44,019 nucleotides of DNA. It comes from Flavobacterium sp. GTDB lineage: Bacteria; Bacteroidota; Bacteroidia; Flavobacteriales; Flavobacteriaceae. The stretch is taken from positions 1 through 44,019 of the forward strand of contig JAGOAL010000013.1 of assembly GCA_017983975.1 (NCBI GenBank). The letters run 5' to 3'. Below, in pieces: positions 7,016 through 15,046 of the stretch. The position numbers were made by a program, and so were the translations under genes. Position 1 is the stretch's first letter. Every line of letters starts with the position of its first letter. The notes below the pieces were generated by a model. That model was not told where the DNA came from. It did not search any database and was given only the letters and a program-made list of their open reading frames with translations.

Positions 7016-8878
7016 ATGAATTACTTATCAGTCGAAAACATCTCCAAATCTTATGGCGAACGTATTCTTTTTAAAGACGTTTCGTTTGGAATTAATAAAG
7101 ATCAAAAAATAGCTTTTATCGCTAAAAACGGATCGGGAAAAACCACCATTATGAACATGATTAATGGCTTAGATGAACCCGATACCGGTCAAGTGGTAAT
7201 TCGAAAAGAGATTAACATGGCATTTTTGTCGCAAAACAATAATTTGCAAGACGAATTAACCATTGAGGAAAATATTTTTGCTTCAGATAATGAAATTCTG
7301 AAAGTAATTGAACGCTATGAAAAAGCGCTAGAAAATCCGAATGATGAAGAAGCCTATCAAAGAGCTTTTGATGATATGGACCGACATAATGCATGGGATT
7401 TTGAAACGCAATTCAAGCAAATTTTGTACAAACTGAAGTTGGAAGACTTGAAAATGAAAGTCAAAAACATGTCGGGTGGACAAAAAAAGCGTTTGTCGTT
7501 AGCGATTATTTTGATTAGCAAACCCGATTTATTGATTTTAGACGAACCAACCAATCACCTTGATTTAGAGATGATTGAATGGTTAGAAGATTATTTTGCT
7601 AAAGAAAACATTACGTTGTTTATGGTAACGCACGACCGTTTCTTTTTAGAACGTGTTTGTAACGAAATCATTGAATTAGACAACGGAAAAATATACCAAT
7701 ACAAAGGCAATTATTCCTATTATTTAGCCAAAAAAGAAGAACGCTTGGCTTCTGAAAATGCGAGTATTGACAAAGCACAAAATTTATTTGTAAAAGAATT
7801 GGCTTGGATGCGCCGTCAACCCAAAGCAAGAACTACCAAATCAAAATCGCGTCAAGATGATTTTTACGTGATTAAAGAAAAAGCGGAAAGCCGAAGAAAA
7901 GAAAATGTAGTGGAGCTCGAAATTAATATGGAGCGCATGGGAAGCAAGATTATCGAAATGGTAAAATTGAACAAAAATTTTCCTGACCGAACCATTTTAA
8001 AAGAATTTAGTTATTCGTTTCAACGAGGCGAACGCATTGGAATTATTGGTAAAAACGGAACTGGAAAATCGACTTTCTTAAATATTTTAACGCAAACCTT
8101 GCCGCCTGATTCGGGTAAAGTGATTATAGGTGATACAATTAAAATTGGCTATTACACACAAAGTGGCATCAACCCAAAACCCGGGCAAAAAGTCATCGAT
8201 ATCATCAAAGAATATGGCGAATATATTCCGTTAACGAAAGGTAAAATCATTTCGGCTTCGCAATTATTAGAACGCTTTTTATTTGATGCGAAAAAACAAT
8301 ACGATTTTGTAGAAAAACTAAGTGGTGGCGAATTGAAACGTTTGTATTTATGTACGGTTTTAATTCAGAATCCGAATTTCTTAATTTTAGATGAACCAAC
8401 GAATGACTTAGATATCGTTACCTTAAATGTTTTAGAAAGTTTCTTATTAGATTTTCCCGGTTGTTTGTTAGTAGTGAGTCACGATCGCTATTTTATGGAT
8501 AAAATTGTGGATCACTTATTTGTGTTTAGAGGCGAAGGCGAAATTGAAGATTTCCCTGGAAATTATTCCGATTTTAGAGCTTATGAAGATTCGGCAGAAC
8601 CAAAAGTTTTACATTCGGTAAGTACTGAAAAAACAAATTGGAAAGAAAAACAAACAGCTACAACAGGTTTGAATTTCAACGAGCAAAAAGAATTCAATAA
8701 ATTAGAACGCGAAATCAGAGATTTAGAATACAACAAAAAACAAATCGAACAAGAATTCGCCGACGGAAAAGTTGCTGATGATAAGATTGAAGCGAAAGCT
8801 AATGAATTGCAAAAAATCATACAATCTATAGAAGAAAAAGAAGAACGTTGGTTTGAATTATCAAGCAAAATGGAATAA
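7016..8878 (+). CDS. ABC-F family ATPase (Uup-like), two nucleotide-binding domains
   Basis: 620 residues, no membrane segments. The first ABC module has Walker A KNGSGKTT (near 38), signature MSGGQKKRLSL and Walker B LLILDEPTNHLD; the second has GKNGTGKST (near 342), LSGGELKRLYL and FLILDEPTNDLD. An interdomain linker rich in charged residues (WMRRQPKARTTKSKSRQDD) and a C-terminal coiled coil from about 555 to the end match the Uup branch. ABC-F proteins act on the ribosome, resolving stalls or affecting antibiotic tolerance; Uup is also linked to DNA transactions. The gene appears monocistronic. Confidence 0.93.
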   Translation: MNYLSVENISKSYGERILFKDVSFGINKDQKIAFIAKNGSGKTTIMNMINGLDEPDTGQVVIRKEINMAFLSQNNNLQDELTIEENIFASDNEILKVIERYEKALENPNDEEAYQRAFDDMDRHNAWDFETQFKQILYKLKLEDLKMKVKNMSGGQKKRLSLAIILISKPDLLILDEPTNHLDLEMIEWLEDYFAKENITLFMVTHDRFFLERVCNEIIELDNGKIYQYKGNYSYYLAKKEERLASENASIDKAQNLFVKELAWMRRQPKARTTKSKSRQDDFYVIKEKAESRRKENVVELEINMERMGSKIIEMVKLNKNFPDRTILKEFSYSFQRGERIGIIGKNGTGKSTFLNILTQTLPPDSGKVIIGDTIKIGYYTQSGINPKPGQKVIDIIKEYGEYIPLTKGKIISASQLLERFLFDAKKQYDFVEKLSGGELKRLYLCTVLIQNPNFLILDEPTNDLDIVTLNVLESFLLDFPGCLLVVSHDRYFMDKIVDHLFVFRGEGEIEDFPGNYSDFRAYEDSAEPKVLHSVSTEKTNWKEKQTATTGLNFNEQKEFNKLEREIRDLEYNKKQIEQEFADGKVADDKIEAKANELQKIIQSIEEKEERWFELSSKME

Positions 8879-8883
8879 AGTTT

Positions 8884-8981
8884 CACAATGTAACACCACG
8901 TTTTACACAAAGTTCCACTAAGTTTTTTTCTTATAAATTCTTTGTGTTACTTTGTGCTAAACTTTAAGAAACTTAGTGCTA
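8884..8981. repeat. Degenerate CTTTGTG/CACAAAG repeats between genes
   Basis: The 97-bp gap after the ABC-F gene holds short units in both orientations: ACACAAAGT and CACTAAGTTT on the left, CTTTGTG, ACTTTGTGCTAAA and AAACTTAGTG on the right, about 10 nt apart. CACTAAGTTT (8916-8925) is the exact reverse complement of AAACTTAGTG (8969-8978). The last unit supplies the GTG start codon of the next gene. Units of this kind are common between Bacteroidetes genes. Confidence 0.6.
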
Positions 8982-9497
8982 CAACAAATTAAATCATACC
9001 TGAAATTTCTTTTCCATTCCAAAAACGAACATGGAGTGCATTCGCCATTTGTGTATGATTTGGTTACGAAATGTTTTTATGCTTCCGGCTTTCCTATTGA
9101 AAATTCAACTTGTCCTTCAACCAACAAACTTATTTTAAAAACAATACACTACTTAAATTTAAAGAATTGTGTGCGTTTTGATGTCCGAGAAGAAGTACCT
9201 ACAACATTTGATGGTTTAATTATTTCTATTGATCTAATCGAAGATTTTTCGATTGAGAAAATACTACCCTTTTGTAAAAATGACACCTGCATTTTCATTG
9301 AGAATATTCATCAAACCAAAGCAAATGAAAAAATTTGGAAGCGGTTACATCAGCAGGAAACTATTACCTGCAGTATCGAAACCTTTAATTTAGGATTGTT
9401 GTTCATCCGAAAAGAACAAAAAAAAGAACATTTCATCATCAATCCGAATAAAACAATAACTTCTCGTATTTTTGAAAGAATTCGATTTAAATTGTAA
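8976..9497 (+). CDS. Shortened class I methyltransferase-like protein lacking the SAM-binding core
   Basis: 173 residues from a GTG start. The N-terminus, KSYLKFLFHSKNEHGVHSPF at about 6-25, and the C-terminus, TFNLGLLFIRKEQKKEHF near 140-157, match a flavobacterial class I methyltransferase family that I recall as about 240 residues long. The middle, where that family has the glycine-rich SAM loop, is shortened: no GxGxG-like motif can be found, and the aspartate-rich region is replaced by VRFDVREEVP and LIISIDLIEDF. It may have lost catalysis and kept a structural role, or be decaying; the reading frame is intact. There is no clear promoter, so it may be cotranscribed with the ABC-F gene. 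Confidence 0.65.
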   Translation: MLQQIKSYLKFLFHSKNEHGVHSPFVYDLVTKCFYASGFPIENSTCPSTNKLILKTIHYLNLKNCVRFDVREEVPTTFDGLIISIDLIEDFSIEKILPFCKNDTCIFIENIHQTKANEKIWKRLHQQETITCSIETFNLGLLFIRKEQKKEHFIINPNKTITSRIFERIRFKL

Positions 9498-9584
9498 CAA
9501 ATAACTACTTTATTCTACTTATTATTAGAATCAGAATTAAAACTTCTGAAATCATCATTTTTTAATCATCATTCGACATTCAAA

Positions 9585-10286
9585 ATGGCAGATTCATTAA
9601 TCAAAATAACCAATATCAAAAGAGATTTCCCGTTAGGAAACGAAATCGTGTATGTATTAAAAGGCATCGATTTAGAAATCAAGAAAGGTGAATATGTGGC
9701 GTTGATGGGACCTTCGGGTTCTGGAAAATCAACATTGATGAATATTTTAGGTTGTTTGGATACGCCAACATCTGGAACTTACATTTTGAACGGAAAACAC
9801 GTGAGTGAAATGCAAGACGATGAATTGGCTGGAATTAGAAATAAAGAAATTGGATTCGTTTTTCAAACGTTTAACTTAATGCCCAGAACAACCGCTCTAG
9901 ACAATGTGGCTTTACCGATGGTGTATGCTGGATTTTCAAAATCGGAACGCATAGAAAGAGCAACAGAAGTATTAACGCAAGTAGGACTTGATGACCGAAT
10001 GGATCACAAACCCAATCAATTATCAGGAGGACAGCGTCAACGTGTAGCAGTTGCAAGAGCTTTGGTAAACAAACCTTCTATCATTTTAGCGGATGAACCT
10101 ACGGGAAACCTAGACAGTAAAACTTCAGTTGAAATCATGAATTTATTTAACGAAATTCACACCAACGGAAATACCGTTATTTTAGTAACACACGAAGAAG
10201 ACATTGCAGCTTATGCACACAGAATCATTCGTTTACGTGATGGAATTATTGAAAGTGATACGCTAAATTCTCATATTAAAAAGTAA
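9585..10286 (+). CDS. ABC transporter ATP-binding protein, LolD/MacB-like
   Basis: 233 residues, single ABC domain. Walker [10 protein letters not shown] (42-50), Q-loop VFQTFNLMP, signature [15 protein letters not shown] and Walker [16 protein letters not shown] are intact. [19 protein letters not shown] after the Q-loop is characteristic of the LolD/MacB/FtsE group, which energises FtsX-like permeases for lipoprotein release or efflux. No permease gene is adjacent, so it must pair with one elsewhere. A terminator follows 20 bp downstream. The 87-bp gap upstream holds a 14-nt-spaced direct repeat AATCATCATT (9550 and 9564) and no clear promoter. Confidence 0.92.
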   Translation: MADSLIKITNIKRDFPLGNEIVYVLKGIDLEIKKGEYVALMGPSGSGKSTLMNILGCLDTPTSGTYILNGKHVSEMQDDELAGIRNKEIGFVFQTFNLMPRTTALDNVALPMVYAGFSKSERIERATEVLTQVGLDDRMDHKPNQLSGGQRQRVAVARALVNKPSIILADEPTGNLDSKTSVEIMNLFNEIHTNGNTVILVTHEEDIAAYAHRIIRLRDGIIESDTLNSHIKK

Positions 10287-10306
10287 TTTAAAACATAACT
10301 ATTTTT

Positions 10307-10345
10307 AAACCTGACAAGATGTCGATTCCTGTCAGGTTTTTTCTT
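10307..10345 (+). terminator. Terminator of the LolD/MacB-like gene
   Basis: Perfect 10-bp stem AAACCTGACA / TGTCAGGTTT around a 13-nt loop, ending in TTTTTTCTTT. Confidence 0.9.
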
Positions 10346-10364
10346 TAAATCCTTTTCAAATTAT

Positions 10365-10372
10365 TACCTTTG
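10365..10372 (+). promoter_or_regulatory. -7 promoter element of the MATE gene
   Basis: TACCTTTG, exact TAnnTTTG match, 16 bp upstream of the MATE start; no clear -33. Confidence 0.65.
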
Positions 10373-10388
10373 CCTCAAAATTGCCAAA

Positions 10389-11759
10389 ATGACTTTTTCT
10401 GACTACTCTAAAGAATTTTCGTATAACCTAAAACTCGCCTACCCTATTATTTTAGGAATGTTAGGTCATACTATTGTGGGAATAGTCGATAATATCATGG
10501 TTGGAAAATTAGGTCCAACTGAATTAGCGGCTGTATCATTAGGAAACAGCTTTGTTTTCATTGCCATGTCTTTGGGAATTGGATTTTCAACTGCAATTAC
10601 CCCTTTGGTTGCCGAATCAGATGGAAAAAATGATGTGACTGGTGGTCGATCTGCATTTCATCATGGATTGTATTTGTGTACAATTTTAGGAGTTGCTTTA
10701 TTTACTTTAATTTTCTTTTCGAAACCATTGATTGCATACATGGGTCAACCAGAAGCTGTGGTAGAAATGGCTAAACCGTATTTAGATATTGTAGGTTTTT
10801 CGTTAATTCCGTTAATAATGTACCAAGCGTATAAACAGTTTGCCGATGGTTTGAGCGAAACTAAATATTCAATGTGGGCAACTATTATTGGAAATTTAAC
10901 CAATGTGGTGATCAATTATTTTTTAATCTACGGAATTTGGATTTTTCCAAAATGGGGCATCGTTGGAGCCGCCGTTGGAACTATCGCTTCTCGTTTTGTA
11001 ATGTTGGGCTTTATGCATTACATGATGAACTTAAAACCAAAGTTTCATCCTTATTTTAAAGGTTTTAGCCTAAAAGAAATCAAAAAAGAAGTGAATTTGA
11101 AAATCATAAAAATTGGAATGCCTTCTGCTATGCAAATGTTCTTTGAAGTAGCATTATTTACAGGCGCCATTTGGTTATGTGGAATGATTGGCACTACAAG
11201 TCAAGCAGCAAATCAAATTGCATTGAGTTTAGCTTCTCTTACTTTTATGTTTGCGATGGAATTAAATGTTACAGCGATGATCAGAGTAGGCAATCAAAAA
11301 GGACTGGGAGACTATCAAACACTCCGAAAAGTTGCCATATCAATTTTCTTGTTAACCATCTTAATAGAAATTGTCTTTGCCCTATTATTTGTAGTTTTAC
11401 ACACAACGTTACCCTATATATTTGTGGATATATCCGACTTAAAAAATCTTACAGAAAACTTAGAAGTCATTGCAATTTCAGCCAATTTATTATTAGTTGC
11501 CGCGGTTTTTCAAATTTCAGATGGCTTACAAGTAGTTGTTTTAGGAGCGCTTCGTGGCTTGCAAGATGCTAAAATTCCTATGTATATTACGTTTGTAGCC
11601 TATTGGGTTATTGGTTTTCCAGTATCTATTTATTTGGGATTAGAAACTGAACTAAAAGCGGTTGGTGTATGGATTGGACTTTTAGCCGGATTAACAGCTG
11701 CTGCATTATTTTTGTATATTCGCTTTAATTATTTGACAAAAAAATTGATTAAAAATTAA
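10389..11759 (+). CDS. MATE family efflux transporter
   Basis: 456 residues with about twelve hydrophobic segments. It begins with AYPIILGMLGHTIVGIVDNIMVGKLGPTELAAVSLGNS, the conserved first-helix pattern of MATE exporters (NorM-like), and repeats a related pattern at the start of the second half (IKIGMPSAMQMFFEVALF). MATE proteins export cationic drugs or metabolites using Na+ or H+. The gene has its own promoter. Nucleotides 11461-11520, encoding residues 358-377, are also found as a diverged 60-bp copy at 17613-17672. Confidence 0.95.
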   Translation: MTFSDYSKEFSYNLKLAYPIILGMLGHTIVGIVDNIMVGKLGPTELAAVSLGNSFVFIAMSLGIGFSTAITPLVAESDGKNDVTGGRSAFHHGLYLCTILGVALFTLIFFSKPLIAYMGQPEAVVEMAKPYLDIVGFSLIPLIMYQAYKQFADGLSETKYSMWATIIGNLTNVVINYFLIYGIWIFPKWGIVGAAVGTIASRFVMLGFMHYMMNLKPKFHPYFKGFSLKEIKKEVNLKIIKIGMPSAMQMFFEVALFTGAIWLCGMIGTTSQAANQIALSLASLTFMFAMELNVTAMIRVGNQKGLGDYQTLRKVAISIFLLTILIEIVFALLFVVLHTTLPYIFVDISDLKNLTENLEVIAISANLLLVAAVFQISDGLQVVVLGALRGLQDAKIPMYITFVAYWVIGFPVSIYLGLETELKAVGVWIGLLAGLTAAALFLYIRFNYLTKKLIKN

Positions 11760-11767
11760 TAACATAC

Positions 11768-11787
11768 AGACAAGTGATGACTTGTCT
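11768..11787. other. Perfect 8-bp hairpin between the MATE gene and the small acidic protein
   Basis: AGACAAGT GATG ACTTGTCT, without a following T-run in either direction. It could be a weak stop signal or an mRNA processing or stability structure in a two-gene transcript. Confidence 0.5.
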
Positions 11788-11804
11788 CAACTAAAAATAA
11801 AAAC

Positions 11805-12035
11805 ATGAACTTACCTAAATTTGTAATTGGAGACAACACCGATTTTCCCGAAGATATTTTTGTAATCCATTTAGAATATCCACGATTTGTAATCAATTTA
11901 AAAGACGACGAAGTGGAATTTTTAGAAGACATAGAAGAAGAAGATGAAAAAGAATTGGAATCGGAAATGGAACATTTAATTACTATTGCCGGAGAATTTT
12001 ACGACAGAGAAATTGAACGTTACGAGCAGGAATAA
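11805..12035 (+). CDS. Small acidic conserved protein, function unknown
   Basis: 76 residues, very acidic in the second half (EFLEDIEEEDEKELESEMEHLI). No signal peptide or membrane segment. I do not recognise a named domain; similar short acidic proteins (NLPKFVIGDN... opening) occur in Flavobacteria. It lies 45 bp after the MATE gene across a hairpin and ends 1 bp before the convergent response regulator gene, so both ends are tightly packed, which supports a real gene. Confidence 0.7.
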   Translation: MNLPKFVIGDNTDFPEDIFVIHLEYPRFVINLKDDEVEFLEDIEEEDEKELESEMEHLITIAGEFYDREIERYEQE

Positions 12036-12036
12036 A

Positions 12037-12681
12037 TCATTTTGAATAACCATTTTTTAAAGCGTATACTGCTAATCCTACTCTAGTTTTAATTTCAAGT
12101 TTTTCAAAAAGACTATCTCTATAACTTTCTATAGTTCTTGGGCTACAAAACATTTTTTCGGCTATTTCTTTGTAGTTCATTTCTGTTGTAGTGTAGCTTA
12201 AAAACTCTAATTCTCTTTCGGTAAATTTAATATTTTCTTTTACAGGTTTTAAGGGTTGTTTTAAATTAGAAACGATAATTTTTGAAGCCCAATCGGGATA
12301 ATAAAAACCATCGGAAACCATTTTTTGCAAGGCTTTTTCTAAATCGGCTGGATGTGTGTTTTTCAACAAATAACCTTGAGAACCGTTTTTAATCATTTTA
12401 ATTACACTTTCATCATCATCTTGCATGCTTAATGCCATGATTTTTATTTCTGGATGATTTTCATTGAGCCATTTTGCGGTTTCAAAACCATTCATTATTG
12501 GCATACTAATATCTAACAGTATAATGGATGGAATATTTTTTTCCGATTTCAATTTTTCTATAAGTTCTCTGCCATTTTCACATTCGTAGATTACTTCAAA
12601 CTCATCAAAATTAGAAATAATACTTTTTAATGCTTTTGCAATCAAGGTATGATCGTCAACAATTACAATGGTATTTTTCAT
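12037..12681 (-). CDS. NarL/LuxR-type response regulator
   Basis: 214 residues. Receiver domain 1-120 with the acidic pocket VDD at 8-10, phospho-acceptor Asp57 in IILLDISMP, the switch Ser/Thr in ALSMQDD and Lys in YLLKN. The C-terminal LuxR HTH is FTERELEFLSYTTTEMNYKE followed by IAEKMFCSPRTIESYRD. It overlaps its kinase gene by 4 bp (ATGA), which makes them a cognate pair. It is the last gene of a four-gene operon starting at 14783; a likely target is the iteron region between that operon and the divergent outer-membrane protein. Confidence 0.95.
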   Translation of the reverse strand: MKNTIVIVDDHTLIAKALKSIISNFDEFEVIYECENGRELIEKLKSEKNIPSIILLDISMPIMNGFETAKWLNENHPEIKIMALSMQDDDESVIKMIKNGSQGYLLKNTHPADLEKALQKMVSDGFYYPDWASKIIVSNLKQPLKPVKENIKFTERELEFLSYTTTEMNYKEIAEKMFCSPRTIESYRDSLFEKLEIKTRVGLAVYALKNGYSK

Positions 12682-13454
12682 GATAAAGGTAAAGTTATGT
12701 TTAATTTTGTTCCTTTGTTTATATTACTTTGAAAGTCAAAAATTCCGTTTAAAAGTAATGTTCTTTTTTTCATGTTTTGCAAGCCAATTCCCGTTGATTT
12801 TGTTGCAGTGTCAAATCCTGTTCCGTCGTCTTGTATAATTAATAGAAGCTGATTATTGATTTGCTTTAAATGAACTTCAATGTTTTTGCATTTTGAATGT
12901 TTTAAACTATTTTGAATGAACTCTTGGCAGATTCTAATTAGAATTGATTTTTGCTCATAGTTTAAGTCTTGCTTTACCTCATCATTTGTATAATTAATTA
13001 AACATTTTTTTGTTTTCTTTACTTTCTCACATTCGTTTAAAATTAAACTATCAATAGTATTACAAGCAATAGAATTATCGGTTAGTGATTTTGATAATTC
13101 TCTTAATTCTTGAAGTGATTCATTGATAATAAAGCTAATATTCTCGATATTTTCATTAATGTGAGGCGCCTTGTTTTCAAAAGCTAACTGTTGTGTATAT
13201 AAACTAGCTAAAGTGAGTTTTTGTCCTACATTATCATGAATTTCTCTACCGATGTATTGCATGGTTTGGTTTTGAATTTCTAAATGATTTTCTAGTAGTT
13301 CTTTTTGATGTTCTTCTTTTTGATAAGTAAGCATAGCAAGATGTTCTTTCTTCTTTAGTTTATACTGTTGGATAAAAATAAACACTCCTACAATAAATAA
13401 AATAAAAAAGAGATTAAATAAAATGATGGTTAAAACTACTTCACCTTTCCCCAT
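12678..13454 (-). CDS. Sensor histidine kinase (HisKA_3 / NarX type)
   Basis: 258 residues from MGKGEVV at 13454. The frame is open to 13526, but that would overlap the preceding gene by 91 bp; starting at 13454 the overlap is 19 bp. One N-terminal membrane helix (about 6-28), a cytoplasmic coiled coil (34-65), the HisKA_3 box YIGREIHDNVGQKL with phospho-acceptor His73, and a HATPase_c domain with N box CQEFIQNSLKHS, DDGTGFD and GIGLQNM. There is no periplasmic sensing domain: signal input probably comes from the membrane protein encoded just upstream. Partner of the 12037 regulator. Confidence 0.92.
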   Translation of the reverse strand: MGKGEVVLTIILFNLFFILFIVGVFIFIQQYKLKKKEHLAMLTYQKEEHQKELLENHLEIQNQTMQYIGREIHDNVGQKLTLASLYTQQLAFENKAPHINENIENISFIINESLQELRELSKSLTDNSIACNTIDSLILNECEKVKKTKKCLINYTNDEVKQDLNYEQKSILIRICQEFIQNSLKHSKCKNIEVHLKQINNQLLLIIQDDGTGFDTATKSTGIGLQNMKKRTLLLNGIFDFQSNINKGTKLNITLPLS

Positions 13455-14077
13455 ATAAATGATGCTGCAAATAATAAATACATAATACAATTGGAAACCA
13501 TAAAATACAAATAATACCCATTCCAAATTTCAATTTCTTTAATCAATAAATTATAAAGACCAAAAAAAGGCAATGTACCAACATAAAATAACACAAGACC
13601 AATATTTATATAAAACATTTTGTTTTTTGAAAATTCCAAAATATCATCGTTTTTAATTTGCTTAAAAAATTCCATAAAAATTAACACCATGAGTAATATA
13701 GTTCCAATTACAATATTGAATGAATATACGACTTTTAGTTTACTAAAATATAACTCTATCGGGATAAATGATAGAAAATAAATTATTGTAAAACTCCAAA
13801 AAAGACTTATTTTCTTTAATGATTTTATAGCATAAAGCCAGTAAAAAAAAATAAATTGAATTGGAAATATAATATATGCAAAATAATATTGTTTTTTAAT
13901 TTTCAAAAAACTAGAAATTTCCTCACTAAAAAAATCGAAAACAAAGATGAAATTCAAATAAAATATAAACCAAACCCAATATGTGCCTTTATTTTTTAAT
14001 AGATAAAATAGACCTACTATGGCTGAAATAAATTCTAAGCATATTAAAAGTTTTAATAATTCTGGTTGGTATTTCAT
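13436..14077 (-). CDS. Seven-helix membrane protein, possible sensor partner of the kinase
   Basis: 213 residues, almost entirely hydrophobic, with about seven membrane helices separated by short charged loops (for example IKSLKK, KQIKNDD, LLIKEIEIWNG). No catalytic motif or soluble domain. I do not recognise a named family. The topology resembles the seven-helix sensor modules that in other kinases are fused to the kinase; here it would be a separate polypeptide. Its 3' end overlaps the kinase start by 19 bp and it starts 13 bp after the 230-aa gene. Codon use is more AT-rich than neighbouring enzyme genes. Confidence 0.7.
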   Translation of the reverse strand: MKYQPELLKLLICLEFISAIVGLFYLLKNKGTYWVWFIFYLNFIFVFDFFSEEISSFLKIKKQYYFAYIIFPIQFIFFYWLYAIKSLKKISLFWSFTIIYFLSFIPIELYFSKLKVVYSFNIVIGTILLMVLIFMEFFKQIKNDDILEFSKNKMFYINIGLVLFYVGTLPFFGLYNLLIKEIEIWNGYYLYFMVSNCIMYLLFAASFIWGKVK

Positions 14078-14090
14078 AAAAAACTATTAT

Positions 14091-14783
14091 TTATGGGTAA
14101 AAATTTTCTAACGTTGGATTTCCAGGAGGAATTAAAGTTCCATGATTTTGCGCACCTGTTCTTGGATCTATTGAATTTGTTCTTAGAGTTCCAGTAATAC
14201 CAAAAGTTGTTAGTGAACTATTGTTTCCATATTTATCAATATTATTTTTTAGTCCATTCTTGTTAAAAGTTGATTTATCAGTGGGATTAAAATCCACATC
14301 ACCATTATTTGTATTAATAGTTGGTATCATAACTAAAGTATGTAATTCATGGTATCTTTTTCTAATACTATCACCTAAAAACCAATCAATATCACTATAC
14401 TTTCTCATATTATCAACATCAGGATAAGCAGCATAATAAATTCTAACTCCTAATTTATCAATAGTTGCTGTAGCTTCATTTTTCTTAGCTTGATATTCCA
14501 ACTGGTATACAAATTTCTTTAAAGTTTTCAAATCAAACCAAATGGAGTGTGCATCTTCTGCATTCATTCCGGCATTAATATAAGTTAGTTGTTTATTCTT
14601 ATAATTATCCACCATATTATGAATTAATTTGACATCTAGTTCATTTATTGATTCGTTTGAATAATCAGCGCAAATGTTATTATCATTTGTCATAGGAACT
14701 TTTGTTGGAGGATATTTAATTACATAAGCTACAAAAGCAATTGACAATCCTAATAAAGCGAAGAGAGAAATTTTGTTTTTCAT
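14091..14783 (-). CDS. Membrane-anchored or secreted protein of the signalling operon, unknown function
   Basis: 230 residues: an N-terminal hydrophobic segment (about 6-24, LFALLGLSIAFVAYVIKY) that is a signal peptide or anchor without a lipobox, then a soluble, mostly periplasmic domain containing KLGVRIYYAAYPD, LHTLVMIPTINTNNGDVDFN and an Asn/Gly/Pro-rich end. I do not recognise the family. It is the first gene of the operon with the 7TM protein, kinase and regulator, which suggests a ligand-binding or regulatory accessory. Its start faces the 263-bp iteron region. Confidence 0.65.
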   Translation of the reverse strand: MKNKISLFALLGLSIAFVAYVIKYPPTKVPMTNDNNICADYSNESINELDVKLIHNMVDNYKNKQLTYINAGMNAEDAHSIWFDLKTLKKFVYQLEYQAKKNEATATIDKLGVRIYYAAYPDVDNMRKYSDIDWFLGDSIRKRYHELHTLVMIPTINTNNGDVDFNPTDKSTFNKNGLKNNIDKYGNNSSLTTFGITGTLRTNSIDPRTGAQNHGTLIPPGNPTLENFYP

Positions 14784-14826
14784 AAGGGTAAGAATTTAGT
14801 TACTAAAGTTAATTTTTATTTAGTTA

Positions 14827-14834
14827 CAAAGAAA
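14827..14834 (-). promoter_or_regulatory. Possible -7 element for the four-gene signalling operon
   Basis: Minus-strand TTTCTTTG, one base off TAnnTTTG, 44 bp upstream of the 14783 start codon, next to the iterons. Confidence 0.4.
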
Positions 14835-14859
14835 CATTCTTTTACTTTTTTTAATTACA

Positions 14860-14951
14860 GTTAAAAACCCATTTTGGTATCCGTTAAAAAACGGTATTAT
14901 TTTCCGTTAAACAACCCACTCTTTTTTAGTTAAACAACTATCAATTGATTG
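14860..14951. promoter_or_regulatory. Four iterons GTTAAA(A/C)A(A/C)C at exact 23-bp spacing
   Basis: GTTAAA begins at 14860, 14883, 14906 and 14929, each time exactly 23 bp apart. The cores are GTTAAAAACC, GTTAAAAAAC, GTTAAACAAC and GTTAAACAAC; the second is also a small palindrome (CCGTTAAAAAACGG, 14881-14894) and the fourth is flanked as AGTTAAACAACT. The array sits in the 263-bp divergent region, on the side of the outer-membrane protein gene, and is a candidate operator for the adjacent NarL-type regulator. The rest of the gap is AT-rich with no gene. Confidence 0.65.
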
Positions 14952-14954
14952 TAT

Positions 14955-14963
14955 TATAGTTTG
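14955..14963 (+). promoter_or_regulatory. Possible -7 element for the outer-membrane protein gene
   Basis: TATAGTTTG differs from TAnnTTTG by one extra base. It begins 4 bp after the last iteron unit, the spacing expected for an activator-dependent, imperfect promoter. The leader would be about 80 nt. Confidence 0.35.
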
Positions 14964-15046
14964 CAGTTTTGTAATGTGTTTTTACTAGAATCAAAGCGGC
15001 ACCCGAAAAGCTATTTAGAGTAGGGAAAACAAAAACTAATAATAAC

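Noticed and set aside
8884-8978. A single long hairpin from the CACAAAG/CTTTGTG units
   Set aside because: The matching units are not in nested order (the unit that should be innermost is outermost), so they cannot form one continuous hairpin.
9550-9573. Direct repeat AATCATCATT at 14-nt spacing as part of the heptamer family
   Set aside because: Only two copies and a low-complexity sequence; not enough to support membership.
13455-13526. 24-residue N-terminal extension of the histidine kinase
   Set aside because: It reads the end of the 7TM gene in another frame; MGKG at 13454 starts the usual membrane helix.
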